Notes: generated by a model not told the origin, from the letters alone. A stretch of 64,000 nucleotides of DNA from Catellatospora sp. TT07R-123 (GCF_018327705.1 NZ_BNEM01000002.1:3658001-3722000), one strand, 5' to 3'; numbered from the stretch's first letter, positions 44,844 through 53,588 are shown. A program made the numbers and translations.

Positions 44844-46199
44844 GTGCAAGACATCCTCGACGTGATCATGGAGGCCGAGGGCTCCGCCGACCCCGCCGAG
44901 CACCTGCGCCGACTTGCCTCGGTGCCGGTACCGGCCGCCTACCAGGGCATGGTCGTGCGCGCCGACGAGGCCGCGATGTTCGACGGCCTGGCCACCCGCG
45001 ACAAGGACCCGCGCAAGTCGCTGCACCTGCAGGAGGTGCCGACGCCCGAACTCGGGCCGGGCGAGGCGCTGATCGCCGTGATGGCCAGCGCGGTCAACTA
45101 CAACACCGTGTGGACGTCCATCTTCGAGCCGGTGTCGACCTTCGCCTTCCTCAGGAAGTACGGACGGCTGTCGCCCCTGACCGCGCGCCACGACCTGCCC
45201 TACCACGTGGTGGGTTCGGACGCGGCGGGCGTGGTGCTGCGCACCGGCGCCGGGGTCACCAAGTGGAAGCCCGGCGACCAGATCGTGGCGCACTGCCTGA
45301 ACGTCGAGCTGGAGGACGCGGCGGGCCACGACGACACCATGCTCGACCCGCAGCAGCGCATCTGGGGGTTCGAGACCAACTACGGCGGCCTGGCACAGCT
45401 CGCGATCGTCAAGGCCAACCAGCTGATGCCCAAGCCCGCCCACCTGACCTGGGAGGAGGCGGCCAGCCCGGGGCTGGTCAACTCCACCGCGTACCGGCAG
45501 CTCGTCTCGCACCACGGGGCGAACATGAAGCAGGGCGACGTCGTGCTGATCTGGGGCGCCAGCGGCGGGCTCGGGTCGTACGCGACGCAGATGGCCCTCA
45601 ACGGCGGCGCGATCCCGGTCTGTGTGGTGTCCTCGCCGGACAAGGCGGAGCTGTGCCGCCGCATGGGCGCCGACCTGGTCATCGACCGCGTCGCGGAGGG
45701 TTACCAGTTCTGGTCGGACGAGACCACTCAGGACCCCTCGGAGTGGAAGCGGTTCGGGGCGCGCATCCGCGAGCTGACCGGCGGCGACGACCCCGACATC
45801 GTGTTCGAGCACCCGGGCCGCGAGACCTTCGGCGCCAGCGTGTACGTCGCCAAGAAGGGCGGCACCATCGTCACCTGCGCCTCGACCAGCGGCTACGAGC
45901 ATCAGTACGACAACCGCTACCTGTGGATGTCGCTCAAGCGGATCGTCGGCAGCCACTTCGCGAACTACCGCGAGGCGTGGGAGGCCAACCGGCTCGTCGA
46001 CCTCGGCCGCATCCACCCGACGCTGTCCAAGTCGTTCCCGCTGGAGCAGACCGGCCAGGCCGCGTACGAGGTCCACCGCAACACCCACCAGGGCAAGGTC
46101 GGCGTGCTGTGCCTGGCCCCGCAGGAGGGTCTGGGCGTACGCGACCAGGAGAAGCGGGCCCGCCACCTCACCGCCATCAACCGCTTCCGCGGGGTCTGA
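44844..46199 (+). CDS. ccr: Crotonyl-CoA carboxylase/reductase
   Basis: 451 residues, typical for Ccr. The medium-chain dehydrogenase fold has the NADPH motif GASGGLGSYATQMA. All four residues that hold CO2 in studied enzymes are present: Asn in SAVNYNTVW, Phe-Glu in GFETNYGGLAQ and His in VGSHFANYREAW. It reductively carboxylates crotonyl-CoA to ethylmalonyl-CoA with NADPH, the defining reaction of the ethylmalonyl-CoA pathway. GTG 44844 has GGAGGTG upstream and matches the family N-terminus; the frame is open to 44718 but that part is not conserved-looking. Upstream lies mce, with a regulon palindrome. Confidence 0.95.
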   Translation: MQDILDVIMEAEGSADPAEHLRRLASVPVPAAYQGMVVRADEAAMFDGLATRDKDPRKSLHLQEVPTPELGPGEALIAVMASAVNYNTVWTSIFEPVSTFAFLRKYGRLSPLTARHDLPYHVVGSDAAGVVLRTGAGVTKWKPGDQIVAHCLNVELEDAAGHDDTMLDPQQRIWGFETNYGGLAQLAIVKANQLMPKPAHLTWEEAASPGLVNSTAYRQLVSHHGANMKQGDVVLIWGASGGLGSYATQMALNGGAIPVCVVSSPDKAELCRRMGADLVIDRVAEGYQFWSDETTQDPSEWKRFGARIRELTGGDDPDIVFEHPGRETFGASVYVAKKGGTIVTCASTSGYEHQYDNRYLWMSLKRIVGSHFANYREAWEANRLVDLGRIHPTLSKSFPLEQTGQAAYEVHRNTHQGKVGVLCLAPQEGLGVRDQEKRARHLTAINRFRGV

Positions 46200-46206
46200 C
46201 CGCCAG

Positions 46207-46244
46207 CCGCGGGGCGGGGCGCCACACCGCGCGCCGCCCCGCGG
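46207..46244. terminator. Bidirectional terminator between ccr and the solute-binding gene
   Basis: Perfect 11-bp stem CCGCGGGGCGG (46207-46217) with 46234-46244 around a 16-base loop, between convergent genes. Confidence 0.7.
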
Positions 46245-46247
46245 TCC

Positions 46248-47375
46248 TCACTTGCGCCAGGGTGCCGCGGGCTCGCAGGGGTCCGTGCGCTCGGGACGGT
46301 GCTCGATGCTGTGCACGGTGTCGATCTCCTTGAGACCCAGCTGGCCGAGCGTGGCCTTGAACGCGTTGGACCAGCCCAGCCGCAGGAACTGCGACAGCGC
46401 CTCGTTGACCTTCGCGCAGAGCTTCGGGGAGTTGTTGGGCAGGCCGACGCCGTACTGCTCGACGCCGACGGACAGGAACCTCGGCACCTCCTTGCGCTTG
46501 TCCGGCGGCAGCGACCCGACGTACGCCTGGATGATCGCCAGGTCGGTGGAGACGGCGAGGTCCGGTTCGGAACCCGAGAAGAAGCGCTGGAAGCAGGCGC
46601 GCAGCGTGGGTTCCACGACGACGTCGTAGCCGAGCTTGCGCAGCCGCAGCTCGGCCGTCGACCCTGACGGCACGCAGACGCGGTGGATGTCGTGCACCGT
46701 CTCGGCGGTGCTGTCGTGCGTGGCGAACCCCTCGACGTCGTTGAAGTACGGCCCCGCGAAGTCGATCAGCTCCTTGCGCGCCTCGGTCATGGAGAAGTTG
46801 GAGATCACCAACTGCACCGGGTTGTCGCCGGTCAGCGCCGCGATCCGGTCGTCGTTGTCCTCCAGCGGCACCCACTGGATGCTGGTCATCTTCGGGAAGT
46901 AGTCGAGCAGGGCCTGCGCCACGGAGACGTTGAACCCGTGCCGGCCGAGCCCGTTGCCCTCGTGCCAGCCCGGGTAGCCGGGCTCGACGTAGCCGATGCG
47001 GACGTCGCCGGAGAGGAACTCGTACGGGTCGGGCTCGCGGACGAAGTAGTAGACGACACCGCTCACCGCGAGGATCAGCACCGAGAGGTAGACGGTGATC
47101 CGGCGCCGGTTGCGCGGGATCCGGGGCTTGCGGGCGCCGCCCAGGCCGCCGACCCCCTTCGCGGTGAGGACCGCGAAGACCACCCCGGCCACCTCGACCG
47201 GCAGTGCGAGGATGGCGGCTACGTTGGCGCCCCAGTTCTGATTGATCAGCAGGAATGCGACTCCGCCGACCAGGGTGATCCCGATCGGGAGGATCCAGTA
47301 CAGCTCGTCGCGCAGGCCCAGGCCGCTCTCTGGCGGCTCGGGCTCGGACGGGGTCGATGGCATCGACGTAGACAC
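46248..47375 (-). CDS. Membrane-tethered family 3 solute-binding-domain protein
   Basis: 375 residues. Three hydrophobic segments at the N-terminus (WILPIGITLVGGVAFLLI, ILALPVEVAGVVFAVLTA, ITVYLSVLILAVSGVVYYF) are followed by an external bacterial solute-binding domain of about 250 residues (VRIGYVEPGYPGWHEGNG, VQLVISNFSMTEARKELIDF, CVPSGSTAELRLRKLGYDV). No ABC permease or ATPase is near, so it may be a sensor or presentation protein instead of a transport component. GTG 47375 follows TAGGGT by exactly six bases. Convergent with ccr; divergent from the DivIVA-like genes. Confidence 0.8.
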   Translation of the reverse strand: MSTSMPSTPSEPEPPESGLGLRDELYWILPIGITLVGGVAFLLINQNWGANVAAILALPVEVAGVVFAVLTAKGVGGLGGARKPRIPRNRRRITVYLSVLILAVSGVVYYFVREPDPYEFLSGDVRIGYVEPGYPGWHEGNGLGRHGFNVSVAQALLDYFPKMTSIQWVPLEDNDDRIAALTGDNPVQLVISNFSMTEARKELIDFAGPYFNDVEGFATHDSTAETVHDIHRVCVPSGSTAELRLRKLGYDVVVEPTLRACFQRFFSGSEPDLAVSTDLAIIQAYVGSLPPDKRKEVPRFLSVGVEQYGVGLPNNSPKLCAKVNEALSQFLRLGWSNAFKATLGQLGLKEIDTVHSIEHRPERTDPCEPAAPWRK

Positions 47376-47381
47376 ATATAG

Positions 47382-47387
47382 ACCCTA
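47382..47387 (-). promoter_or_regulatory. -10 box TAGGGT of solute-binding gene
   Basis: Minus-strand TAGGGT ends 6 bases before GTG 47375; no ribosome-binding site, likely leaderless. Confidence 0.55.
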
Positions 47388-47496
47388 GGGATGCCCGTCC
47401 ACCCCCGGTATCGCCGAGGGACGGGCAGCGGTGGCCGAACGGTCACAGTTGTGTTCCGCCCCACACCTGTGCACCGGGCATCTCCGGCAAATCAGA

Positions 47497-47533
47497 CGAT
47501 TGCCTTCGCTTACGGATCATCCGTTTGCAATCG
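47497..47533. promoter_or_regulatory. Nested inverted repeat upstream of DivIVA-like genes
   Basis: CGATTGC (47497-47503) pairs with GCAATCG (47527-47533), and inside it ACGGAT (47512-47517) pairs with ATCCGT (47519-47524). It lies between divergent promoters, 73 bases before the first DivIVA-like start. Operator or leader structure, unresolved. Confidence 0.4.
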
Positions 47534-47606
47534 ACTGACCGTCCGGTGGGCGAAAGTGCCCCCACGCTCTTGCGGAGCACCCAGGGTCATCTGCGAGTAT
47601 GTCCCA

Positions 47607-48839
47607 ATGCCCCAGCAGCCGTCCAACGTCGCGTTCTTCGATGGCGCGAACACCCAGCATGACTTCACTGTCGTCCTGCGCGGTTACGACCGTACGCAGG
47701 TAGATGACTTCGTCGGTCGCCTCAACGCCCAGCTCGTCCAGTCCGAGCAGGCCCGCAACGAGGCCGAGCAGCGCATGAACGACGCCCAGCGTCGGCTGCG
47801 CCAGGCCGAGCAGCGCCTGAGCTCGGTCGAGCAGAAGCTCACCGACACCAGCAAGCAGCTCGAGGAGAACAGCCGCCCGACCCTCTCCGGGCTCGGCACG
47901 CGCGTCGAGCAGATCCTGCGCCTGGCCGAGGAGCAGGCCAACGACCACCGCGGCGAGTCCAAGCGGGAGTCCGAGGGCATCCTGTCCGCCGCCCGCCTCG
48001 AGGCCCGCGAGATCACCGACAAGGCGCGGGCCGAGGCCGCCGCCATGAAGGCGACCGCCGAGCGCGAGGCCGGCAACCTGCGCACCGCCGCCGAGCGCGA
48101 GGCCGCCGAGGTCCGGGTGCAGGCCCGCCGCGAGGCCGACACGCTGCGCGCCGACGCCGACCGCGAGACCAAGCAGCTGCGCACGGCCACCTCGCACGAG
48201 GTCGCCGAGCTGAAGGCCACCGTGGAGCGCGAGGTCGCCACCCTGCGCGCCACCGCCGAGCGCGAGATCACCCAGCTGCGCGCCAAGGCCGCCCGCGAGG
48301 CGGAGGAGAAGCGCGCCGAGGCTTCGAAGATGCTGGCCGACGCGCGCGACAAGCGCGACAAGGACCTGCAGGCGCTCCAGCTGGAGCTGGCCGAGCGCCG
48401 GGAGAAGTCCGAGCGCGAGGAGACCCAGCGTCACTCCGCCGCCGTCGCCGCCACGCAGAAGCTGGTCGGCGAGGCCGAGGAGCGCGCCCGTGCCGCCGAG
48501 GACCGGGCCAAGGAGATCGAGCAGCGTGCAGAGGCCCGCCGGGTCGAGTCGGAGCGCACCGCCGCCGAGACCACCGAGAAGGCGCGCGCTGGCGCGGAGA
48601 AGGCCGTCAACGAGGCCAAGGCCGAGGCGCACCGCCTGGTGACCGAGGCCCGCAACGAGGCCGAGCTGACCACCAACGCCGCCCGCCGCGAGGTCGAGGA
48701 CCTCACCCGCCAGAAGAACGCGGTCACCGCGCAGCTGGGCCAGATGCTGTCCGGTCTGGCCGGCATCGTCCCGGGTGTCGGCGCCCCGGCTCCGGCCCCC
48801 GCCGCGGAGGAAAAGCCGAAGGCCGCCGAGGGCGCCTGA
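47607..48839 (+). CDS. DivIVA-domain coiled-coil protein 1
   Basis: 410 residues. The N-terminal DivIVA-like motif RGYDRTQVDDFV lies near residues 25-37, followed by about 340 residues of nearly continuous coiled coil rich in Ala, Glu and Arg, and a Pro/Ala-rich tail (APAPAPAAEEKPK). Such proteins form cytoskeletal scaffolds at the pole or in hyphae in actinomycetes (relatives of FilP, Scy and Wag31). The ATG at 47607 has no ribosome-binding site but has GAGTAT six bases upstream. A paralogue follows 82 bases downstream. Confidence 0.85.
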   Translation: MPQQPSNVAFFDGANTQHDFTVVLRGYDRTQVDDFVGRLNAQLVQSEQARNEAEQRMNDAQRRLRQAEQRLSSVEQKLTDTSKQLEENSRPTLSGLGTRVEQILRLAEEQANDHRGESKRESEGILSAARLEAREITDKARAEAAAMKATAEREAGNLRTAAEREAAEVRVQARREADTLRADADRETKQLRTATSHEVAELKATVEREVATLRATAEREITQLRAKAAREAEEKRAEASKMLADARDKRDKDLQALQLELAERREKSEREETQRHSAAVAATQKLVGEAEERARAAEDRAKEIEQRAEARRVESERTAAETTEKARAGAEKAVNEAKAEAHRLVTEARNEAELTTNAARREVEDLTRQKNAVTAQLGQMLSGLAGIVPGVGAPAPAPAAEEKPKAAEGA

Positions 48840-48921
48840 CCCCGGCGGCGAACACGCAGCGCAGATAGCCGATCACGTTTCGCATTAGGTCACGCCGTGC
48901 CCTTTCCAGGAGGGGTGCGGC

Positions 48922-50139
48922 GTGGCCTTTTATGTGAAGATGGACCGCATGTCGCATGGCGGAGACCTGTTTGCACTCGGTGAGGGCGTCTCATCGGAAC
49001 CCAGCTTCGACGTCGCCCTGCGGGGCTACGACAAGAAGCAGGTGGACCGTTACGTCACCAACGTCGAGTCGGAGTTGTCGACCCTGGCCGCGGAGCGGGA
49101 CCAGGCCTTCTCTCAGGTGCAGGCCCTCGCGGGCCAGGTGCAGCAGCTCCAGCTGGAGCTCAGCGACGCCGCCCGCCGCTCGGTGCCGGCCCGCATCTCG
49201 TTCCGGCACCTCGGTGCCAAGGTCGAGCAGATCCTGACCATCGCCGAGGACCAGGCCGACGACCTGCGCAACAACGCGGCGCAGGAGATCGCCGACCAGC
49301 GGGCCGAGGCCGAGCGTCTGCTCGCCGACGCGCGCGACCGGGCCGCCACCGCCACCCGCGACTTCGACCTGGCGCTCGCGTCGCGCCGCGCCGACGAGCG
49401 CAAGGACGAGGAGCGCCGCCGCGACGAGCTGAGCAGCGAGACGCAGCGCCTGCGCGCCGAGGCTCGCGACCTGCTGGCCCACGCGCAGCTGGAGGCGCAG
49501 CAGATGCGTACGGCCGCGGCGCAGGAGGCCGCCTCCCGCCGCATCCAGACCGACAAGGACCTCACCGCCGCCAAGGCGGCCGCCGAGGCCGCCGCCGCGA
49601 ACATCCGGGCCGCCGCCGACCAGCGCGTCGCCCAGGCCGAGCAGGAGGCCGCCGCCGCCCGGGCCAAGGGCCAGCAGGACGCCGCCGCCATCCGGGCCGC
49701 CGCCGAGCAGGCCGCCGGGGGCATCCGCGCCGCCGCCGACGAGCGCGTCTCGCAGGCCGAGCAGGAGTCGGCCCGCGCCCGCGAGGCCGCCACGCAGCAG
49801 CAGGCCGCCGCCGAGCGCGCGCAGCAGGAGCTGGTGGGCACCCGCGGCCAGCTCTCCTCGGTGCAGGCCGAGGTGGCGCAGGTGCAGCAGCGGCTGTCCG
49901 AGCTGAAGGGCCAGCTCGCCGCCGGGCAGGAGCGGCTGGCGACGGCGCAGCGTGAGGCGGAGCAGGCCGAGCGGCGCCGCGACGAGGCTCTGCGCCCGGC
50001 CGAGGAGCCGCCCACCCAGGCCGCCGCGCCTGCCGTGCCCGCTCAGGCTGAGGAGCCCGCCGACGAGCAGACGGTCATGCTCAACACCGGTGAGCAGACG
50101 GTCACGCTGTCCACGGACCAGACCCGCCCGGCCCGCTGA
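48922..50139 (+). CDS. DivIVA-domain coiled-coil protein 2
   Basis: 405 residues. RGYDKKQVDRYV near residues 34-45 matches the motif of the preceding paralogue, and the coiled coil runs to about residue 355. The tail has a near-repeat EQTVMLNTGEQTVTLSTDQT, with four Thr residues after Gln/Val, possible Ser/Thr kinase sites. GTG 48922 follows AGGAGGGG; in-frame ATG codons at 48940 and 48949 are alternatives. Probably arose from a tandem duplication of gene 1. Confidence 0.85.
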   Translation: MAFYVKMDRMSHGGDLFALGEGVSSEPSFDVALRGYDKKQVDRYVTNVESELSTLAAERDQAFSQVQALAGQVQQLQLELSDAARRSVPARISFRHLGAKVEQILTIAEDQADDLRNNAAQEIADQRAEAERLLADARDRAATATRDFDLALASRRADERKDEERRRDELSSETQRLRAEARDLLAHAQLEAQQMRTAAAQEAASRRIQTDKDLTAAKAAAEAAAANIRAAADQRVAQAEQEAAAARAKGQQDAAAIRAAAEQAAGGIRAAADERVSQAEQESARAREAATQQQAAAERAQQELVGTRGQLSSVQAEVAQVQQRLSELKGQLAAGQERLATAQREAEQAERRRDEALRPAEEPPTQAAAPAVPAQAEEPADEQTVMLNTGEQTVTLSTDQTRPAR

Positions 50140-50175
50140 GGCCCGGTCGCTGAGGCCGGGTCGCCCCGGCGGCGC

Positions 50176-50973
50176 TCAGGCTCCGTCGGGGGACGGGACC
50201 GGCTTGTCGGCGAACGCGGCCACGGTCCGGTCGGCGTACGCGCTGGCGTCGCCGTACTCCATCGGGCCGTCCCAGGTGGTCGGCAGCGGGACGGGGACGC
50301 CCGGCGCGACGCGGGCGACGATCGCGTCCAGCACCGTCTCGGCGTCACCGACCCACAGGTGCTTGGCGCCGGGCACCCCCACGACCTCCGCCTGCGGGAT
50401 CGCGGCGAACCGCTGCCGCGCCTCGGCTGGGCGCAGGTAGTCGTCGAACTCGGGCACGAGCGCGGTCACCGGGCGGCCCGAGGCGGCCCAGACCGCCAGG
50501 TCGTCGGGCTGGGAGAAGCGCAGCGGCGGCGACAGCAGGATCGCGCCCTCGACGGCGGGGTCGCAGCCGTACTTCAGGGCCAGGTCGGTGCCGAAGGACC
50601 AGCCGACCAGCCAGCGGTGCGGCAGCTCGTGGAACTCGGCGTACTCGATGGCGGCGGCGACGTCGAAGCGCTCGCCGACGGCGTGGTCGAACGCGCCCTC
50701 GCTGGTGCCGCGCACGCTGGCGGTGCCGCGGGTGTTGAAGCGCAGCACCGCGATCCCGGCCAGCGCGGGCAGCCGCCAGGCGGCCTTGCGGTACACGTGG
50801 CTGTCCATCATGCCGCCGTGGGTGGGCAGCGGGTGCAGGCAGATCAGGGTCGCCACCGGGTCGCGGTCGGCGGGCGCGGCGAGCTCCCCGACCAGGCGCA
50901 GCCCGTCGGCGGTATGCAGTTCGATCTCCTCCCGGCGCGCGGGCAGGATCGAGTTGGCGCGGATGGCAGTCAC
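50176..50973 (-). CDS. Alpha/beta-hydrolase
   Basis: About 265 residues. The nucleophile elbow is VGWSFGTD (GxSxG), and the catalytic His is in PGAKHLWVGD; the oxyanion region is LHPLPTHGGMMD. It resembles the AB-hydrolase group of acyl-/esterases without a signal peptide. GTG 50973 is chosen (VTAIRANSILPA); the frame is open upstream to 50997. The 3' end is convergent with the second DivIVA-like gene. Confidence 0.75.
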   Translation of the reverse strand: MTAIRANSILPARREEIELHTADGLRLVGELAAPADRDPVATLICLHPLPTHGGMMDSHVYRKAAWRLPALAGIAVLRFNTRGTASVRGTSEGAFDHAVGERFDVAAAIEYAEFHELPHRWLVGWSFGTDLALKYGCDPAVEGAILLSPPLRFSQPDDLAVWAASGRPVTALVPEFDDYLRPAEARQRFAAIPQAEVVGVPGAKHLWVGDAETVLDAIVARVAPGVPVPLPTTWDGPMEYGDASAYADRTVAAFADKPVPSPDGA

Positions 50974-51086
50974 GCCCACCAGTCTGCCCGCCCGCACCCC
51001 CGCTAATCATCGCCCGCCCGCCGTCGCGGTGATCACACCCGGCGCGGACATCCGCACCCCCCGCTCCCGCTCCCGCTCGCGAGCGC

Positions 51087-51146
51087 GGGCCCGGGGCGGG
51101 CCCGGGGCGGCCGGGCCCGGGGCGGCCGGGCCCGGGGCGGGGCGGT
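51087..51146. repeat. GC-only tandem repeat
   Basis: Units of GGGCCCGGGGCGGCC (15 bp) repeat about three times in a stretch with almost no A or T, upstream of the hydrolase gene. The interval 50974-51259 holds this and a family A element and no gene. Confidence 0.75.
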
Positions 51147-51152
51147 GTGTTC

Positions 51153-51216
51153 GTGCAGTTTCGGGGAAAGTGCACGAACGCCGTCCAAGATTCCTGCACT
51201 TTCCCCGAAACTGCAC
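51153..51216. repeat. Palindromic element, family A copy 3
   Basis: Perfect 22-bp arms at 51153-51174 and 51195-51216 (core GTGCAGTTTCGGGGAAAGTG), 20-bp middle, 43 bases beyond the stop of the zinc-ribbon-like gene. Confidence 0.8.
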
Positions 51217-51259
51217 GCGGCAGCGCGGGGTCGGCGCGGCAGCGCGGGGTCGGCGCGGG

Positions 51260-51586
51260 TCAGCCGTAGCGGGGGGCGTTGCGGGAGCGTTGGATGTTGG
51301 GTTTGCGCTGGTGGCGGCCGCGCCAGCAGGTGGTGTGCCAGTGGCGGCGGTCGCCGGGGTCGCCCCAGCCGTCCGAGGGCCAGGCCACCACGTGGGCCAC
51401 GCCGCGCGGGATCTCCTGGTCGCAGCCGGGACAGCGGTACGCCTTGTCGGAGGTGTCCCCGGACAGGTGCCGCACGGTCCACTCGCCGTCAGGATCGTCC
51501 CGGACGTGCTCGATCCCGCGCCGGGACATGCCTTCGTCCAGATCGCGGTCGGCGCGATCCTTCGGATTGTTGCGACGCGGGCTCAT
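51260..51586 (-). CDS. Small zinc-ribbon-like basic protein
   Basis: 108 residues, highly charged. YRCPGCDQEIP followed by HWHTTCWRGRH provides two Cys pairs and His residues that could bind zinc. The N-terminus MSPRRNNPKDRADRDLDE resembles small conserved actinomycete proteins often labelled only as ATP/GTP-binding; no P-loop is seen here, so that label is not supported. ATG 51586 is chosen because TACCCT lies 8 bases upstream (leaderless); an in-frame TTG at 51595 is the alternative. Confidence 0.75.
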   Translation of the reverse strand: MSPRRNNPKDRADRDLDEGMSRRGIEHVRDDPDGEWTVRHLSGDTSDKAYRCPGCDQEIPRGVAHVVAWPSDGWGDPGDRRHWHTTCWRGRHQRKPNIQRSRNAPRYG

Positions 51587-51594
51587 GTCGACCA

Positions 51595-51600
51595 AGGGTA
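51595..51600 (-). promoter_or_regulatory. -10 box TACCCT of zinc-ribbon gene
   Basis: Minus-strand TACCCT ends 8 bases before ATG 51586; no ribosome-binding site is visible. Confidence 0.4.
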
Positions 51601-51698
51601 CTGGTGCCCCCGAACGTCACCACCCAGCCCGTGACCGGACCGCCGACCCGCCCGCCCCGCCCCGCGCCCTGCAAGCGCCGCGAGCGCTCAAGATCGCG

Positions 51699-51759
51699 CA
51701 AGTTGCCGGGCAATCGGGCACTCGGCAGGTGCTCATACGCCCGATTGCCCGGCAACTTG
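51699..51759. repeat. Palindromic element, family B copy 2
   Basis: Perfect 21-bp arms at 51699-51719 and 51739-51759 (core AAGTTGCCGGGCAATCGGG) with a 19-bp middle, 26 bases after the stop of the dehydrogenase gene. Same core as at 26616. Confidence 0.8.
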
Positions 51760-51785
51760 GCCGAGAGAGAGGGTCGTCGCGGCGG

Positions 51786-53579
51786 TCAGCGGTGGGTGTG
51801 GTCGCGGAAGCCGCGGCCGGTCTTGCGGCCGAGGTAGCCGGCGGTGACGAGGTGCTCCAGCAGCGGGGCCGGGGAGAAGCCGGGCTCGCGCAGCTCCAGG
51901 TACAGCTCGCGCTGGATGGCCAGCGAGACGTCCAGACCCACCACGTCCAGCAGCTCGAACGGCCCCATCGGGTAGCCGCAGCCCAGCTTCATCGCCGCGT
52001 CGATGTCGTCGGCCGAGGAGTAGCTGGCCTCCAGCATCTTCACCGCGTCGTTGAGGTACGGGAACAGCAGCGCGTTGACGATGAACCCGGCCCGGTCCGC
52101 GCACGCCACGGCGGTCTTGCCGAGGCTGCCGACCACGGCCTTGGCCGTGGCCAGGGTGGCGGGGCTGGTCCGGATCGTCTCGACCACCTCGACCAGCGGC
52201 ATCACCTGCGCCGGGTTGAAGAAGTGCAGGCCGACCACGTCCGCCGGGCGCTGGGTGGCCATCGCGCACTCGACGACGGGGAGGCTGGAGGTGGTGGTGG
52301 CCAGGACGGTGCCGGGCTTGCAGATCTCGTCGAGGCTGGCGAACAGGGCCTTCTTGACGCTCAGCTCCTCGACCACGGCCTCGACGACCAGGTCGGCGTC
52401 GGACAGGTGGTCCAGGTTGGTGGACCAGGTGATGCGGCCGATGGCGGCGTCGCGCTCGGCCTCGGTCAGCTTGCCCCGGACCACGCCCTTGTTCAGGGAG
52501 GTCTTGACGGATTCGCAGACCTTGGCGGACTTCTCGGCGCCGCGGGTCACGCTCAGCACCTCGTACCCGGCCTTGGCGAAGACCTCGATGATGCCGGTGG
52601 CCATGGTGCCGGAGCCGACCACGCCGACGGTGCCGATGCGGCGCGCGGCCGAGGACTGCTCGGCGCCGGACGGGGTGAGCCCGTCGGCGACGACGACCGG
52701 CGAGCCGCTCTTGGTGTACGTGTAGAAGCCGCGCCCGGTCTTGCGGCCCAGCAGCCCCGCGGTGACCATCTGCTTGAGCAGCGGCGCCGGGGCGTGGCGG
52801 CGGTCGCGGCCGCCCCGGCGGTACATGGTGTCGAGGATCTCGTACGCCGTGTCCAGGCCGATCAGGTCCATCAGCGCCAGCGGGCCCATCGGCAGGCCGC
52901 AGCCGAGCTTCATGGCCGCGTCGATGTCCTCGCGGGTCGCGTAGTGGTTCTCGAACATGGTGACGGCGTGGTTGAGGTAGCCGAACAGCAGCGCGTTGGC
53001 GATGAACCCGGCCCGGTCGCTGATGGTGACGTCGACCTTGCCCAGCCGCGCGCACAGCGCCTCGACGTCGGCGACGACCTCGGGGGCGGTCACCACGGTA
53101 CGGATGATCTCCACCAGCTTCATGACCGGCGCGGGGTTGAAGAAGTGCACGCCGATGACCTGGTTCGGCCGGTGCGTGGCGACCGAGATCTCGGTGACGC
53201 TGAGCGAACTGGTGTTGGTGGCGAGGATGGCGTGCGGCGGGCAGACCCGGTCCAGCTCGGCGAAGATGGCCTGCTTGAGGTCCAGGTGCTCGGGCACGGC
53301 CTCGATCACGAAGTCGACGCTGTGCAGGGCGGGCAGACCGACCTGGAAGTCGACGCGCGAGAGCAGCGCGTCGCGGTCCTCGGACGACAGCTTGCCCTTG
53401 GCGACCGCGCGGTCGGTGGAGCCGGTGAGGTTGTCGCGGCCGCGCTCCAGCGCGTTCTCGCTGATCTCGACGGCTACCACGTTCAGGCCGTTGCGGGCGA
53501 ACACCTCGACGATGCCCGCACCCATGGTGCCCAGACCGACGACGCCGACCGTATTGATCTCGCGAGCCACAGTGCTCAC
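51786..53579 (-). CDS. Double-domain 3-hydroxyacyl-CoA dehydrogenase
   Basis: 597 residues containing two complete 3-hydroxybutyryl-CoA-dehydrogenase units in tandem. Each has its own NAD-binding glycine motif (GVVGLGTMGAGIVEVFA near residue 10; GVVGSGTMATGIIEVFA near 310), the HFFNPA catalytic-His region (VIGVHFFNPAPVM and VVGLHFFNPAQVM), and a C-terminal helical domain (LGCGLPMGPLALMD and LGCGYPMGPFELLD). Single-domain forms act as dimers, so this may be a fused dimer. GTG 53579 has GGAGG at 5 bases. The regulon palindrome lies 10 bases upstream. It would reduce acetoacetyl-CoA or related 3-oxoacyl-CoA in the ethylmalonyl-CoA route. Confidence 0.92.
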   Translation of the reverse strand: MSTVAREINTVGVVGLGTMGAGIVEVFARNGLNVVAVEISENALERGRDNLTGSTDRAVAKGKLSSEDRDALLSRVDFQVGLPALHSVDFVIEAVPEHLDLKQAIFAELDRVCPPHAILATNTSSLSVTEISVATHRPNQVIGVHFFNPAPVMKLVEIIRTVVTAPEVVADVEALCARLGKVDVTISDRAGFIANALLFGYLNHAVTMFENHYATREDIDAAMKLGCGLPMGPLALMDLIGLDTAYEILDTMYRRGGRDRRHAPAPLLKQMVTAGLLGRKTGRGFYTYTKSGSPVVVADGLTPSGAEQSSAARRIGTVGVVGSGTMATGIIEVFAKAGYEVLSVTRGAEKSAKVCESVKTSLNKGVVRGKLTEAERDAAIGRITWSTNLDHLSDADLVVEAVVEELSVKKALFASLDEICKPGTVLATTTSSLPVVECAMATQRPADVVGLHFFNPAQVMPLVEVVETIRTSPATLATAKAVVGSLGKTAVACADRAGFIVNALLFPYLNDAVKMLEASYSSADDIDAAMKLGCGYPMGPFELLDVVGLDVSLAIQRELYLELREPGFSPAPLLEHLVTAGYLGRKTGRGFRDHTHR

Positions 53580-53588
53580 CCAGTCCTC

